This document shows positions 6,452 through 11,827 of a stretch of 11,827 nucleotides of DNA, one piece after another. A model generated the notes under the pieces. That model saw only the letters and a program-made list of their open reading frames with translations. It was not told the DNA's origin and ran no database searches. Each line of letters begins with the position of its first letter. Position 1 is the stretch's first letter. The translations under genes and the position numbers were made by a program. Origin of the DNA: Amphritea sp. (GTDB lineage Bacteria; Pseudomonadota; Gammaproteobacteria; Pseudomonadales; Balneatricaceae); NCBI GenBank assembly GCA_018067325.1, contig JAGPUU010000326.1, forward strand, positions 1 to 11,827. Direction: 5' to 3'.

Positions 6452-7258
6452 TTACTTGAATGGCGTTACATATTTGCTCTGGTAGTCTGCTGCCAATAGC
6501 TTTGCTTGTTCCAGCTCTGCATCAGACAGTTTCATGACAATTCTTGACTGAATAGCCCTGGCGGTTGGGTTACCCAGCTCCAGTGCGTTTTGCAGCCATG
6601 CATATGCGGTGATATTTGTCTGTTGGCCGGCATCGGATCCGTGACTGTTGGAGTACATAGCCCCCAGAAAGAACATCGCATCCATATGTCCCTGCTCAGC
6701 TGCTTTACGGTACCATTTCTCAGCTCGAGCAAAGTCCTGTGGGACACCGGAACCAAAGTTATAAGCCCGCCCCAGGTTGTGTTGCGCCAGTACCAGTCCC
6801 TGATCGGCAGCCATCAAATACCAGTTTAGTGCAGCAGAGGTATCGCGGCTGACGCCATAACCAAATTCATACATCTCGCCTAAACGGTTTTGCGAGACAG
6901 CGTCCCCGGATTCTGCAGCGGGCTCAACTGTTTTCAGCTCGACTTTATACGCTTTGTCTTTATACGTACGACGGCTGTTTACACACCCCAGATGGCCCTG
7001 ATCGCCACATCGGTTGTATAGGTTTAAGGCTTTCTCGATATCAGCGTCAACGCCCCAGCCGAATTCGTGCATTTGACCAACCATATTCATGGCATCTAAA
7101 TTGTTTTCACCAATCAGCGGCTCCAGTTCAGACATCGCTGTGCTGTAATCCTGTGCTTCAAAGGCTTTGATACCTTTTGCCAGACTAGCTGAAAATGCAG
7201 AGGCTGTGTTGAGAGTCAGTAGCAGACCGGTGGCGGCCAGTAGTAGTTTCTTACCCAT
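6452..7258 (-). CDS. Exported Sel1-like (TPR-type) repeat protein
   Basis: This is a secreted or periplasmic solenoid protein, probably a protein-interaction scaffold; no specific function is recognised. Residues 1-21 form a signal peptide: MGKK, then a hydrophobic LLLAATGLLLTLNTASA core, with cleavage probable after ASA at 21. Sel1-like repeats follow at about 55-90 (GQMHEFGWGVDADIEKALNLY), 119-154 (LGEMYEFGYGVSRDTSAALNWY), 155-190 (LGRAYNFGSGVPQDFARAEKWY) and a degenerate 191-231 (LGAMYSNSHGSDAGQQTNIT then AYAWLQNA). A non-repeat linker separates the first and second repeats (about 91-118), next to two cysteines (C84 and C92) that could form a disulfide after export. The C-terminus (235-268) is a charged helical tail. 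The gene has a TATAAT box 42-47 bp upstream and is separated by 189 bp from gloA, so it is probably its own transcript. No strong ribosome site is visible. Confidence 0.88.
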   Translation of the reverse strand: MGKKLLLAATGLLLTLNTASAFSASLAKGIKAFEAQDYSTAMSELEPLIGENNLDAMNMVGQMHEFGWGVDADIEKALNLYNRCGDQGHLGCVNSRRTYKDKAYKVELKTVEPAAESGDAVSQNRLGEMYEFGYGVSRDTSAALNWYLMAADQGLVLAQHNLGRAYNFGSGVPQDFARAEKWYRKAAEQGHMDAMFFLGAMYSNSHGSDAGQQTNITAYAWLQNALELGNPTARAIQSRIVMKLSDAELEQAKLLAADYQSKYVTPFK

Positions 7259-7299
7259 CGAGATGCGCCCGTATAATTTAAAATAAAAATTTGGCGCCT

Positions 7300-7305
7300 A
7301 TTATA
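7300..7305 (-). promoter_or_regulatory. -10 box of the Sel1-repeat gene promoter
   Basis: A perfect TATAAT on the minus strand lies 41 bp upstream of the ATG, giving a leader of about 35 nt. The -35 region is poor: TCAAGA at 16-bp spacing matches only 3 of 6. The promoter may therefore need an activator. Confidence 0.5.
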
Positions 7306-7447
7306 GCGGCCCGCTTTACTGTCTTGATAGGGACAAAACAGAAGTTTTTGACCGGGACTCTTGGCGCAGATCACTTAATTGCTTAATTAGCAAGATCTAA
7401 TGTTGGGCGTATTCTACAGGATCAACTTTAAAAATACAGGGTTTTGC

Positions 7448-7828
7448 TTAATTTCCCAAAAGCTCGATCATATAGCCGTCCGGATCGCGGACAAATGCCA
7501 GAATGGTTGAGCCATGCATCATCGGGCCGGGTTCACGAACAACCAGGCCTCCATGTGACTTGATTTTTTCACAGGCTGCGTAGACATCTTCAACTTCTAT
7601 GGCGATATGACCGTAGGCGTTGCCCATATCATAGTCGCTTGTTCCCCAGTTATGAGTGAGTTCCAGTACGGTTGTTTCTGACTCAGGACCGTAGCCAAGA
7701 AAAGCCAGGGTGAACTTCCCATCGGGGAACTCTTTACGGCGTAATAGCTTCATTTCCAGAATGTCAGTATAGAAAGATATCGACTTCTGAAGGTCTGTCA
7801 CTCTGAGCATTGTATGTAAAAGTCGCAT
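7448..7828 (-). CDS. gloA: Lactoylglutathione lyase (glyoxalase I)
   Basis: Glyoxalase I isomerises the hemithioacetal of methylglyoxal and glutathione to S-lactoylglutathione, detoxifying methylglyoxal in the cytosol. The 126-residue product starts [17 protein letters not shown], almost identical to E. coli GloA. All four metal ligands fall on the E. coli numbers: H5, E56, H74 and E122. The sequence lacks the long insertions of zinc-type enzymes, so a nickel/cobalt-type enzyme is inferred. A longer frame upstream would need a TTG at 7880-7882. The ATG at 7826-7828 is preferred because it matches the family N-terminus and has GGAG ten bases upstream. The C-terminus (IELLGN) is about nine residues shorter than the E. 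coli protein, which has a non-conserved tail. It ends in TAA. No clear terminator follows before the Sel1-repeat gene. Confidence 0.96.
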   Translation of the reverse strand: MRLLHTMLRVTDLQKSISFYTDILEMKLLRRKEFPDGKFTLAFLGYGPESETTVLELTHNWGTSDYDMGNAYGHIAIEVEDVYAACEKIKSHGGLVVREPGPMMHGSTILAFVRDPDGYMIELLGN

Positions 7829-7942
7829 TTTGGGCTCTCCGGGTTTGTGGCCTAATAGCGATTCATCGTAAACTATCCCCAAGACAGATCAAATAAAGGA
7901 AGGTGCGAATAAGTCCAATGTCTTCTCTGCGGGCAATAGAAC

Positions 7943-8041
7943 GGTCAGATGCGCGCAAGACAGCGCAGCGAAATGTCTGGACCTTTTCAAGCGGTCTGGC
8001 AAAGCAAATGGCCGCTATAGTGCCCGCCCTTCGGGGCTTTT
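7943..8041 (+). ncRNA. Candidate structured RNA: three successive hairpins ending in a U-tract
   Basis: There is no convincing protein gene between gloA and the phasin gene (7829-8209). On the plus strand, 7943-7983 folds as GGTCAGA with TCTGGACC (one bulge) plus an inner TGCGC/GCGCA stem, followed by TTTT. Next, 7990-8016 folds as AGCGGTC/GGCCGCT with a 13-nt loop. Then 8026-8037 forms a UUCG-tetraloop hairpin followed by TTTT. No plus-strand gene precedes them: the nearest one upstream, lptG, is terminated far to the left. These could be a small RNA or a terminated leader of the phasin gene. No good promoter was found, so this is a structural inference only. Confidence 0.28.
8026..8041 (+). 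terminator. Short UUCG-tetraloop terminator-like hairpin
   Basis: GCCC (8026-8029) and GGGC (8034-8037) close a TTCG loop, the exceptionally stable C(UUCG)G tetraloop, followed at once by TTTT (8038-8041). The stem is only four pairs, so termination may be partial. There is no plus-strand gene upstream for it to serve. Confidence 0.45.
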
Positions 8042-8123
8042 AGAGAAGTCGGATATCAGTGTTAACAATTTTCGACGTACAGCTAGTATGTCTGTAATTG
8101 TTGCCTCGATCTCCAACTTCTCT
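8042..8123 (+). repeat. 82-nt long hairpin in the phasin leader region
   Basis: The arms 8042-8080 and 8086-8123 pair concentrically around the loop AGCTA (8081-8085). The paired segments are AGAGAAGT/ACTTCTCT, GGA/TCC, ATC/GAT, AACAATT/AATTGTT and GACGTAC/GTATGTC. Counting by position gives 28 Watson-Crick and 4 G-T pairs, with one bulge. The four wobbles pair as G-U only if the plus strand is transcribed, whereas only two mismatches would become wobbles on the minus strand. That slightly favours a plus-strand RNA. It could equally be a mobile palindromic repeat; no second copy is present here. Confidence 0.7.
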
Positions 8124-8156
8124 TTAAAGCCAGAGGCGCATGAGACTTGTTCGAAC

Positions 8157-8202
8157 CTTCCCAAATCATCGGGTATTCTGTTATCTGTATTGGGAAGTAA
8201 GG
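8157..8202 (+). promoter_or_regulatory. Stem-loop abutting the phasin ribosome binding site
   Basis: CTTCCCAA (8157-8164) is the perfect complement of TTGGGAAG (8190-8197), across a 25-nt loop. The 3' arm ends next to the Shine-Dalgarno sequence TAAGG (8198-8202), seven bases before the ATG. The fold could modulate ribosome access, as in a thermometer or leader control, but this is inference. Confidence 0.4.
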
Positions 8203-8209
8203 TGCATAT

Positions 8210-8539
8210 ATGTTTCAAGATATGTCTAAAGCCCTAAACCAGTCTATGGGGCCATTTAAAGAGCTGGTGAATATTCAAACGAAGATGCTGGAAGAGCTGA
8301 CACGCCAACAGATGGCCTGTACCAAAGCCTGCATTGATGCGACCGTAGCGCAAACCCGCCAGATGCAAGAGTGTAGCTCTCCTGACGAGCTGATAAAGCT
8401 TCAGCGGGATTACGCTAAACAGTTGGAAGAGTCTCTTAAAGAGGCGAATGACAATAATATGAAAGCGTTGAACAGTGCTTGTGAATCTGTTGAGCAGTTG
8501 GCAAATGATTCTTTTGATGTATTTGCCCCTAAAACATAA
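8210..8539 (+). CDS. Phasin family protein (short form)
   Basis: Phasins are small amphipathic helical proteins that coat polyhydroxyalkanoate granules or act as stress-related chaperone-like proteins. The 109-residue product is almost wholly helical and hydrophilic. It starts MFQDMSKALNQSMGPFKELV, with the F-K-E-L-V and N-I-Q-T-K-M-L-E-E-L pattern at 16-30 typical of phasin N-terminal helices. A central TRQQMACTKACIDATVAQTRQ segment, a short Pro-Asp break near 57-59 and a second helix (60-100) follow. C37, C41, C55 and C91 are unusual for so short a phasin. TAAGG precedes the ATG by seven bases. No PHA synthase gene is in the window, so PHA binding is only a family inference. The flavodoxin gene follows 36 bp downstream with no clear terminator between them. 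Confidence 0.8.
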   Translation: MFQDMSKALNQSMGPFKELVNIQTKMLEELTRQQMACTKACIDATVAQTRQMQECSSPDELIKLQRDYAKQLEESLKEANDNNMKALNSACESVEQLANDSFDVFAPKT

Positions 8540-8575
8540 TTTTGTTTTTCTGGTTCAACCACTAAGTGAGTTTTG

Positions 8576-9094
8576 ATGAGTAAGGAAATAGGTCTTTTTT
8601 ACGGTTCGACTACCGGTAATACCGAGAGCTGCGCTGAGTTGATAGCTACCCGGATTGGTATGGAGCGGGTTGAGTTACGGGAACTCGCAAACGATGGGTT
8701 GGAAGCGATTTCAGATTACAACTATCTGATTTTGGGTATGCCAACCTGGGATTATGGTGAGCTGCAGGAAGACTGGTCAGATGTTTGGGCTGAGTTGGAT
8801 GAAATCGATTTTAGCGGTGTTAATTGTGCCCTGTTTGGGCTGGGCGATCAGGTAGGCTATGGAGAATGGTTCCTGGATGCCATGGGAGCCCTGCATGATA
8901 AGCTGGTTAGTCGGGGTGCTGTTATGACCGGCTATTGGCCTGTAGAGGGTTATCGTTTCGATGCCTCGAAAGCTCTCATCGAAGATCAAAGTCATTTTGT
9001 TGGTCTGGCGCTGGATGAAGACAGTCAAAGCGATCTGACTGCAGAACGGGTTGAACGTTGGGTGCCGCAGGTTTTGACGTCCTTTGGCCTTTAA
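8576..9094 (+). CDS. fldB: Flavodoxin, long-chain, FldB-like
   Basis: Flavodoxins are small cytosolic FMN proteins that carry low-potential electrons. The 172-residue protein has the phosphate-binding loop YGSTTGNTE (9-17), the PTWDYGELQEDW loop (56-67) with W58 next to the flavin, and FGLGDQVGYGEWFLDAMG (87-104) with Y95 as the second flavin-stacking residue. The insertion after this block makes it a long-chain flavodoxin. ILGMPTWDYGELQEDW, LGDQVGYGEWFLDA and LHDKL resemble E. coli FldB more than FldA, and proximity to prfB also fits FldB. A TTG one codon upstream (8573) is possible, but the ATG at 8576 fits the family and has GTGAG five bases upstream. It ends 14 bp before the convergent nhaD stop. 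Confidence 0.9.
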   Translation: MSKEIGLFYGSTTGNTESCAELIATRIGMERVELRELANDGLEAISDYNYLILGMPTWDYGELQEDWSDVWAELDEIDFSGVNCALFGLGDQVGYGEWFLDAMGALHDKLVSRGAVMTGYWPVEGYRFDASKALIEDQSHFVGLALDEDSQSDLTAERVERWVPQVLTSFGL

Positions 9095-9104
9095 TATTTA
9101 TAAC

Positions 9105-9126
9105 TGGATCAACTACCGTTGATCCA
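9105..9126. terminator. Perfect stem-loop at the fldB/nhaD convergence
   Basis: TGGATCAAC (9105-9113) pairs perfectly with GTTGATCCA (9118-9126) around the 4-nt loop TACC. It overlaps the nhaD stop codon (9109-9111) and its last codons. Neither side has a proper T-run, although the left flank is AT-rich, so it may be a weak bidirectional terminator or a 3'-end stabiliser. Confidence 0.5.
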
Positions 9127-10554
9127 TAGATGGGCTGCGATACTGAGAATGTACCCCAGCCCGATCGCCCAGCTCCATTTCAGGTGGCTGTAAAAAGTAT
9201 AAACTCCCTGTGCCTGTCCCATCAGTGCGATTCCCGCCGCAGATCCGATAGATAGTAATGACCCGCCAACCCCCGCCGTCAGCGTGACTAATAGCCACTG
9301 GTTCATTGGCATATCGGGCTGCATTGTTAGGACGGCGAACATCACAGGAATATTATCCACCAGTGCTGACAGTAAACCGATGAGGCTGTTCGACAGGGTT
9401 GGTCCCAGGTTGTTGTAAACCAGATCAGACAGTAGTGTCAGGTATCCCAAAGTTGATAGCCCCCCTACAGCCATGACCACACCGTAAAAGAACATCAGCG
9501 TATCCCAAGAGGAGCGCTCTACTACCTTGAAAATATCGAAGCGTCTAATGACATCGGTATGGTCACCTTTCATCTTGCTGATGTCTGCCAGGTTTTCTGA
9601 GTGGTGATTATGGATATGGCCGGTATCGCGAATGTCGGTTTCAAACCGACTCAGGTAATAGCCATACAGCTTGAGGACACCAAGCCCTGTCATCATGCCC
9701 AGTACCGGCGGCAGATGCAGCAAGCCGTGGCTGCTGATTGCCAGCAAAATAGTCAGAAGAAAGAGAATTAAAATGGGCAGGGCGCCGGGCTTCATATGAC
9801 GAGACTGGCCGCGTCTATCCGGCAGAGGTTTAACCCGCTCAATAGCTATACACATTATGCAGGCAGGCACCAACCAGTTGATCAGCGAGGGGATAAAGAG
9901 ATTAAAGAAACCACTAAAAGTGATCATCCCTTTTTGCCAGACCATCAGTGTTGTTATGTCGCCAAAGGGACTGAAGGCTCCGCCAGCATTCGCTGCAACA
10001 ACGACATTGATACAACCTACGGTTACGAATTTGACGTTATTATGGCCTACAGCCATCACTACGGCGCCCATTAAAAGTGCGGTAGATAGGTTGTCGGCGA
10101 TGGGAGAGAGAAAGAAAGCCATCAGGCCGGTAGCCCAGTATATCTGAATCAGAGTAAGTTCACGGGCTATGAGCCATGCCCTTAAGGCCGCAAATACCAG
10201 GCGTTCTTCCAGAGTTGTGATAAATGACATCGCCGCCAGCAGGAAGAAGAACAGCTCGGCATAATCCAGTAGATTGTGGCGAAATGCCTGGGCGGCGGTT
10301 TGGGTGTCTCCATCGAGCGTAAAGGCGAGCCCAACTAATAACCAGATCAGGCCGGCCGCAACAATTACCGGCTTAGATTTGCGCAGGTGAAAGAATTCCT
10401 CACCGAGAACAAACATATAGCTGATTAGGAAGATGATTACGCAGGTGATGCCGATAAAGCTATCGGTGTATGAGCTGCCACTTTCGGTGGCGGCGAGAAC
10501 GGGCGAGGATAGCAACGCCAGAGATGAGCAGCATAGGATCAGCAGAGTATGCAT
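9109..10554 (-). CDS. nhaD: Sodium/proton antiporter NhaD
   Basis: NhaD exchanges cytoplasmic Na+ (or Li+) for external H+ and is typical of marine and halophilic gammaproteobacteria. The 481-residue protein belongs to the ArsB/NhaD ion-transporter superfamily. It contains SPIADNLSTALLMG (150-163, with D154 and N155), NAGGAFSPFGDITTLMVW (189-206), LVDNIPVMFA (398-407) and GGSLLSIGSAAGIALMG (430-446), the paired re-entrant-type motifs of the family. A signal-like N-terminus (1-21, ending PVLA) precedes about 11-12 membrane helices. A hydrophilic loop at 304-348 holds a histidine cluster, GHIHNHH (312-318). The ATG at 10552-10554 has only a weak ribosome site. The next candidate start (residue 47) would remove the first helix, so the longer form is kept. 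It is transcribed divergently from prfB across 214 bp. Confidence 0.93.
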   Translation of the reverse strand: MHTLLILCCSSLALLSSPVLAATESGSSYTDSFIGITCVIIFLISYMFVLGEEFFHLRKSKPVIVAAGLIWLLVGLAFTLDGDTQTAAQAFRHNLLDYAELFFFLLAAMSFITTLEERLVFAALRAWLIARELTLIQIYWATGLMAFFLSPIADNLSTALLMGAVVMAVGHNNVKFVTVGCINVVVAANAGGAFSPFGDITTLMVWQKGMITFSGFFNLFIPSLINWLVPACIMCIAIERVKPLPDRRGQSRHMKPGALPILILFLLTILLAISSHGLLHLPPVLGMMTGLGVLKLYGYYLSRFETDIRDTGHIHNHHSENLADISKMKGDHTDVIRRFDIFKVVERSSWDTLMFFYGVVMAVGGLSTLGYLTLLSDLVYNNLGPTLSNSLIGLLSALVDNIPVMFAVLTMQPDMPMNQWLLVTLTAGVGGSLLSIGSAAGIALMGQAQGVYTFYSHLKWSWAIGLGYILSIAAHLWINGS

Positions 10555-10642
10555 TTTGTGTCAGTTATCTCGCGGTTCCCTTCGTTAGCTTCAATTCTTG
10601 CTGATAAAGGGGGTGAAAGTCGAGTTTTTTCAGTGCTTTTGA

Positions 10643-10671
10643 TACACAGAGGCAGGTGAATCGGGTAAAAT
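10643..10671 (+). promoter_or_regulatory. Candidate sigma-70 promoter for prfB
   Basis: TACACA (10643-10648, 4 of 6 to the -35 consensus) is separated by 17 bp from TAAAAT (10666-10671, 5 of 6 to the -10 consensus). It points to prfB, with a leader of about 90 nt. Confidence 0.4.
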
Positions 10672-10768
10672 GTGCTGCTTTTTTAAACGCCCATTTTCCT
10701 TTACCGGTTCATTTTTACGGATTCATCTTAGTTACTGGTACCTAGAAACAGAGAGTTAAGCGAACACG

Positions 10769-11827
10769 ATGGAAATCAATCCGATCACCAACAGCCTGAA
10801 AGATATCTCCGAACGTACGGAGGTTTTGCGTACCTATCTGGAATACCCAGAGAAGCAGGAGCGTTTGGAAGAGGTTACCCGGGAACTGGAAGATCCGGCT
10901 ATCTGGAGCGAACCTGAGCGTGCTCAGGCCTTAGGTAAAGAGCGGGCTATGCTGGAAGGCGTGGTAAAAACCATCGACGATCTGACCGCCGGTGTTGGCG
11001 ATGCTCGTGATCTGCTGGATATGGCTGTTGAAGAGGATGATGAGGATACCGTCGAGGAAGTGCGTGCTGAAGTTGGCTGCCTTGAAGAACTGCTGAATCA
11101 GTTGGAATTTCGCCGTATGTTCTCCGGTGAAGCGGACGGCAACAATGCCTTCCTGGACATTCAGTCTGGCTCCGGTGGTACTGAAGCTCAGGATTGGGCT
11201 GAGATGATGTTGCGTATGTATTTGCGCTGGGGTGAAGATAAAGGCTTCAAAACCGAGCTGTTGGAATGTTCCGCTGGCGATGTGGCAGGCATTAAGTCTG
11301 CTACTATTAGTTTCCAGGGTGCTTATGCATTTGGTTGGTTACGAACCGAGACCGGTGTTCATCGTCTGGTACGTAAATCGCCGTTTGATTCCGGCGGTCG
11401 CCGTCATACCTCGTTCTCCTCGGTGTTTGTATCCCCAGAGATCGACGACAATATTGAGATCGATATTAACCCGGCGGATCTTCGAGTTGATGTATATCGC
11501 GCATCCGGTGCCGGTGGTCAGCACGTTAACCGAACCGAATCAGCCGTACGTATCACCCATGAGCCTTCCGGTGTTGTAGTACAGAGTCAGAGTCAGCGCT
11601 CTCAGCACCAGAACAAAGATACCTGTATGAAGCAGCTGCGGGCGAAGCTTTATGAGCTGGAGATGCTGAAGCGTTCGGAAGCCGCGCAGGAACAGGAAGA
11701 TAACAAAGCGGATATCGGCTGGGGCAGCCAGATCCGCTCCTATGTATTGGATGACCAGCGGATTAAAGACCTGCGTACCGGTGTGCAGAGCAGTAACTGC
11801 GATAAGGTGTTGGATGGCGATCTGGAT
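10769..11827 (+). CDS. prfB: Peptide chain release factor 2, partial (C-terminus beyond window edge), no programmed frameshift
   Basis: RF2 recognises UGA and UAA stop codons in the ribosome and triggers peptide release. From the ATG at 10769 an open frame runs 353 codons to the window edge. E. coli RF2 has 365 residues, so about 11 are missing (the sequence ends VLDGDLD, where E. coli continues QFIEASLKAGL). SPF, the stop-codon recognition tripeptide, is at 204-206, and the catalytic GGQ is at 249-251 within [18 protein letters not shown]. Residue 245, equivalent to E. coli 246, is Ala, the form associated with better activity than the K-12 Thr. The E. coli in-frame UGA at codon 26 is absent: the junction reads TAT CTG GAA TAC (codons 23-26), continuous. 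The C-Q-N/S-D/E-R-S-Q-H-K block of other RF2 proteins reads [12 protein letters not shown] here (272-283). lysS is expected downstream but lies outside the window. Confidence 0.96.
   Translation, partial: MEINPITNSLKDISERTEVLRTYLEYPEKQERLEEVTRELEDPAIWSEPERAQALGKERAMLEGVVKTIDDLTAGVGDARDLLDMAVEEDDEDTVEEVRAEVGCLEELLNQLEFRRMFSGEADGNNAFLDIQSGSGGTEAQDWAEMMLRMYLRWGEDKGFKTELLECSAGDVAGIKSATISFQGAYAFGWLRTETGVHRLVRKSPFDSGGRRHTSFSSVFVSPEIDDNIEIDINPADLRVDVYRASGAGGQHVNRTESAVRITHEPSGVVVQSQSQRSQHQNKDTCMKQLRAKLYELEMLKRSEAAQEQEDNKADIGWGSQIRSYVLDDQRIKDLRTGVQSSNCDKVLDGDLD

Noticed and set aside
7829..7882. N-terminal 18-residue extension of GloA from a TTG at 7880-7882
   Set aside because: The internal ATG reproduces the E. 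coli N-terminus and metal-ligand numbering and has a GGAG ribosome site.
7890..7918. TTGGAC / TATTTG as a gloA promoter (minus strand, 17-bp spacer)
   Set aside because: The -10 matches only weakly, so it was not listed as a feature.
8015..8218. Minus-strand 67-residue open frame between gloA and the phasin gene
   Set aside because: It overlaps the phasin start, contains the strong hairpins and the terminator-like stem, has no visible ribosome site and matches no family I recognise. The palindromic arms explain its length better.
9796..10147. Plus-strand open frames of 92 and 96 residues inside nhaD
   Set aside because: Antisense shadows of NhaD membrane helices.
10555..10640. Sodium- or lithium-responsive riboswitch ahead of nhaD
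   Set aside because: The leader is under 90 nt and I see no conserved riboswitch core or long stem; the family expectation alone is not evidence.
10639..10671. TTGATA (10639-10644) as -35 of the TAAAAT -10 before prfB
   Set aside because: The spacer would be 21 bp, too long for sigma-70; TACACA at 17 bp spacing was preferred.
11232..11579. Plus-strand 115-residue open frame inside prfB
   Set aside because: It is an out-of-frame shadow of the RF2 coding sequence, which is open to the window edge and includes SPF and GGQ.

Overview
The window is chromosomal DNA from a gammaproteobacterium, most likely a marine or halophilic member of the Oceanospirillales. The evidence is gene order and protein similarity: the lptF-lptG genes divergent from pepA-holC, a GloA that keeps all four E. 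coli metal-ligand positions, an FldB-type flavodoxin near prfB, a NhaD sodium/proton antiporter and a short phasin. No phage, transposase, CRISPR, tRNA or rRNA gene was seen. Codon use looks uniform, so this is mainly a core-genome segment with a few accessory genes and unusual intergenic repeats.

Layout. Positions 1-1870 (minus strand) hold the N-terminal part of holC (DNA polymerase III chi, running off the left edge) and pepA (leucyl aminopeptidase), separated by a long hairpin repeat. Positions 2049-4203 (plus) hold lptF and lptG, overlapping genes for the inner-membrane part of the LPS exporter. Positions 4201-4443 form a repeat-rich convergent intergenic region: 40-bp tandem units, a strong bidirectional terminator and five copies of a heptamer. 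The same hexamer supplies the stop codons of the genes on both sides. Positions 4440-6183 (minus) hold an RDD membrane protein and, upstream of it, a YeeE/YedE-type sulfur-compound transporter, probably one operon. Positions 6307-6391 hold a second copy of the long hairpin repeat. Positions 6452-7258 (minus) encode an exported Sel1-repeat protein with a clear -10 box. Positions 7448-7828 (minus) encode GloA.

The 381-bp gap at 7829-8209 has no convincing protein gene but contains five successive hairpins, including a 32-pair one, ahead of the phasin gene (8210-8539). The fldB gene (8576-9094) follows in the same direction. It converges on nhaD (9109-10554, minus), with a perfect 9-bp stem-loop spanning the junction. 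The right end is prfB (10769 to the edge), which lacks the usual programmed +1 frameshift.

In functional terms the window carries housekeeping genes (replication, peptide turnover, LPS export, translation termination), stress and ion homeostasis genes (GloA, NhaD, flavodoxin, phasin) and a putative sulfur-uptake pair. The least explained material is non-coding: the heptamer-bounded intergenic region, the two-copy hairpin family and the structured leader of the phasin gene. No clearly new protein system was found.
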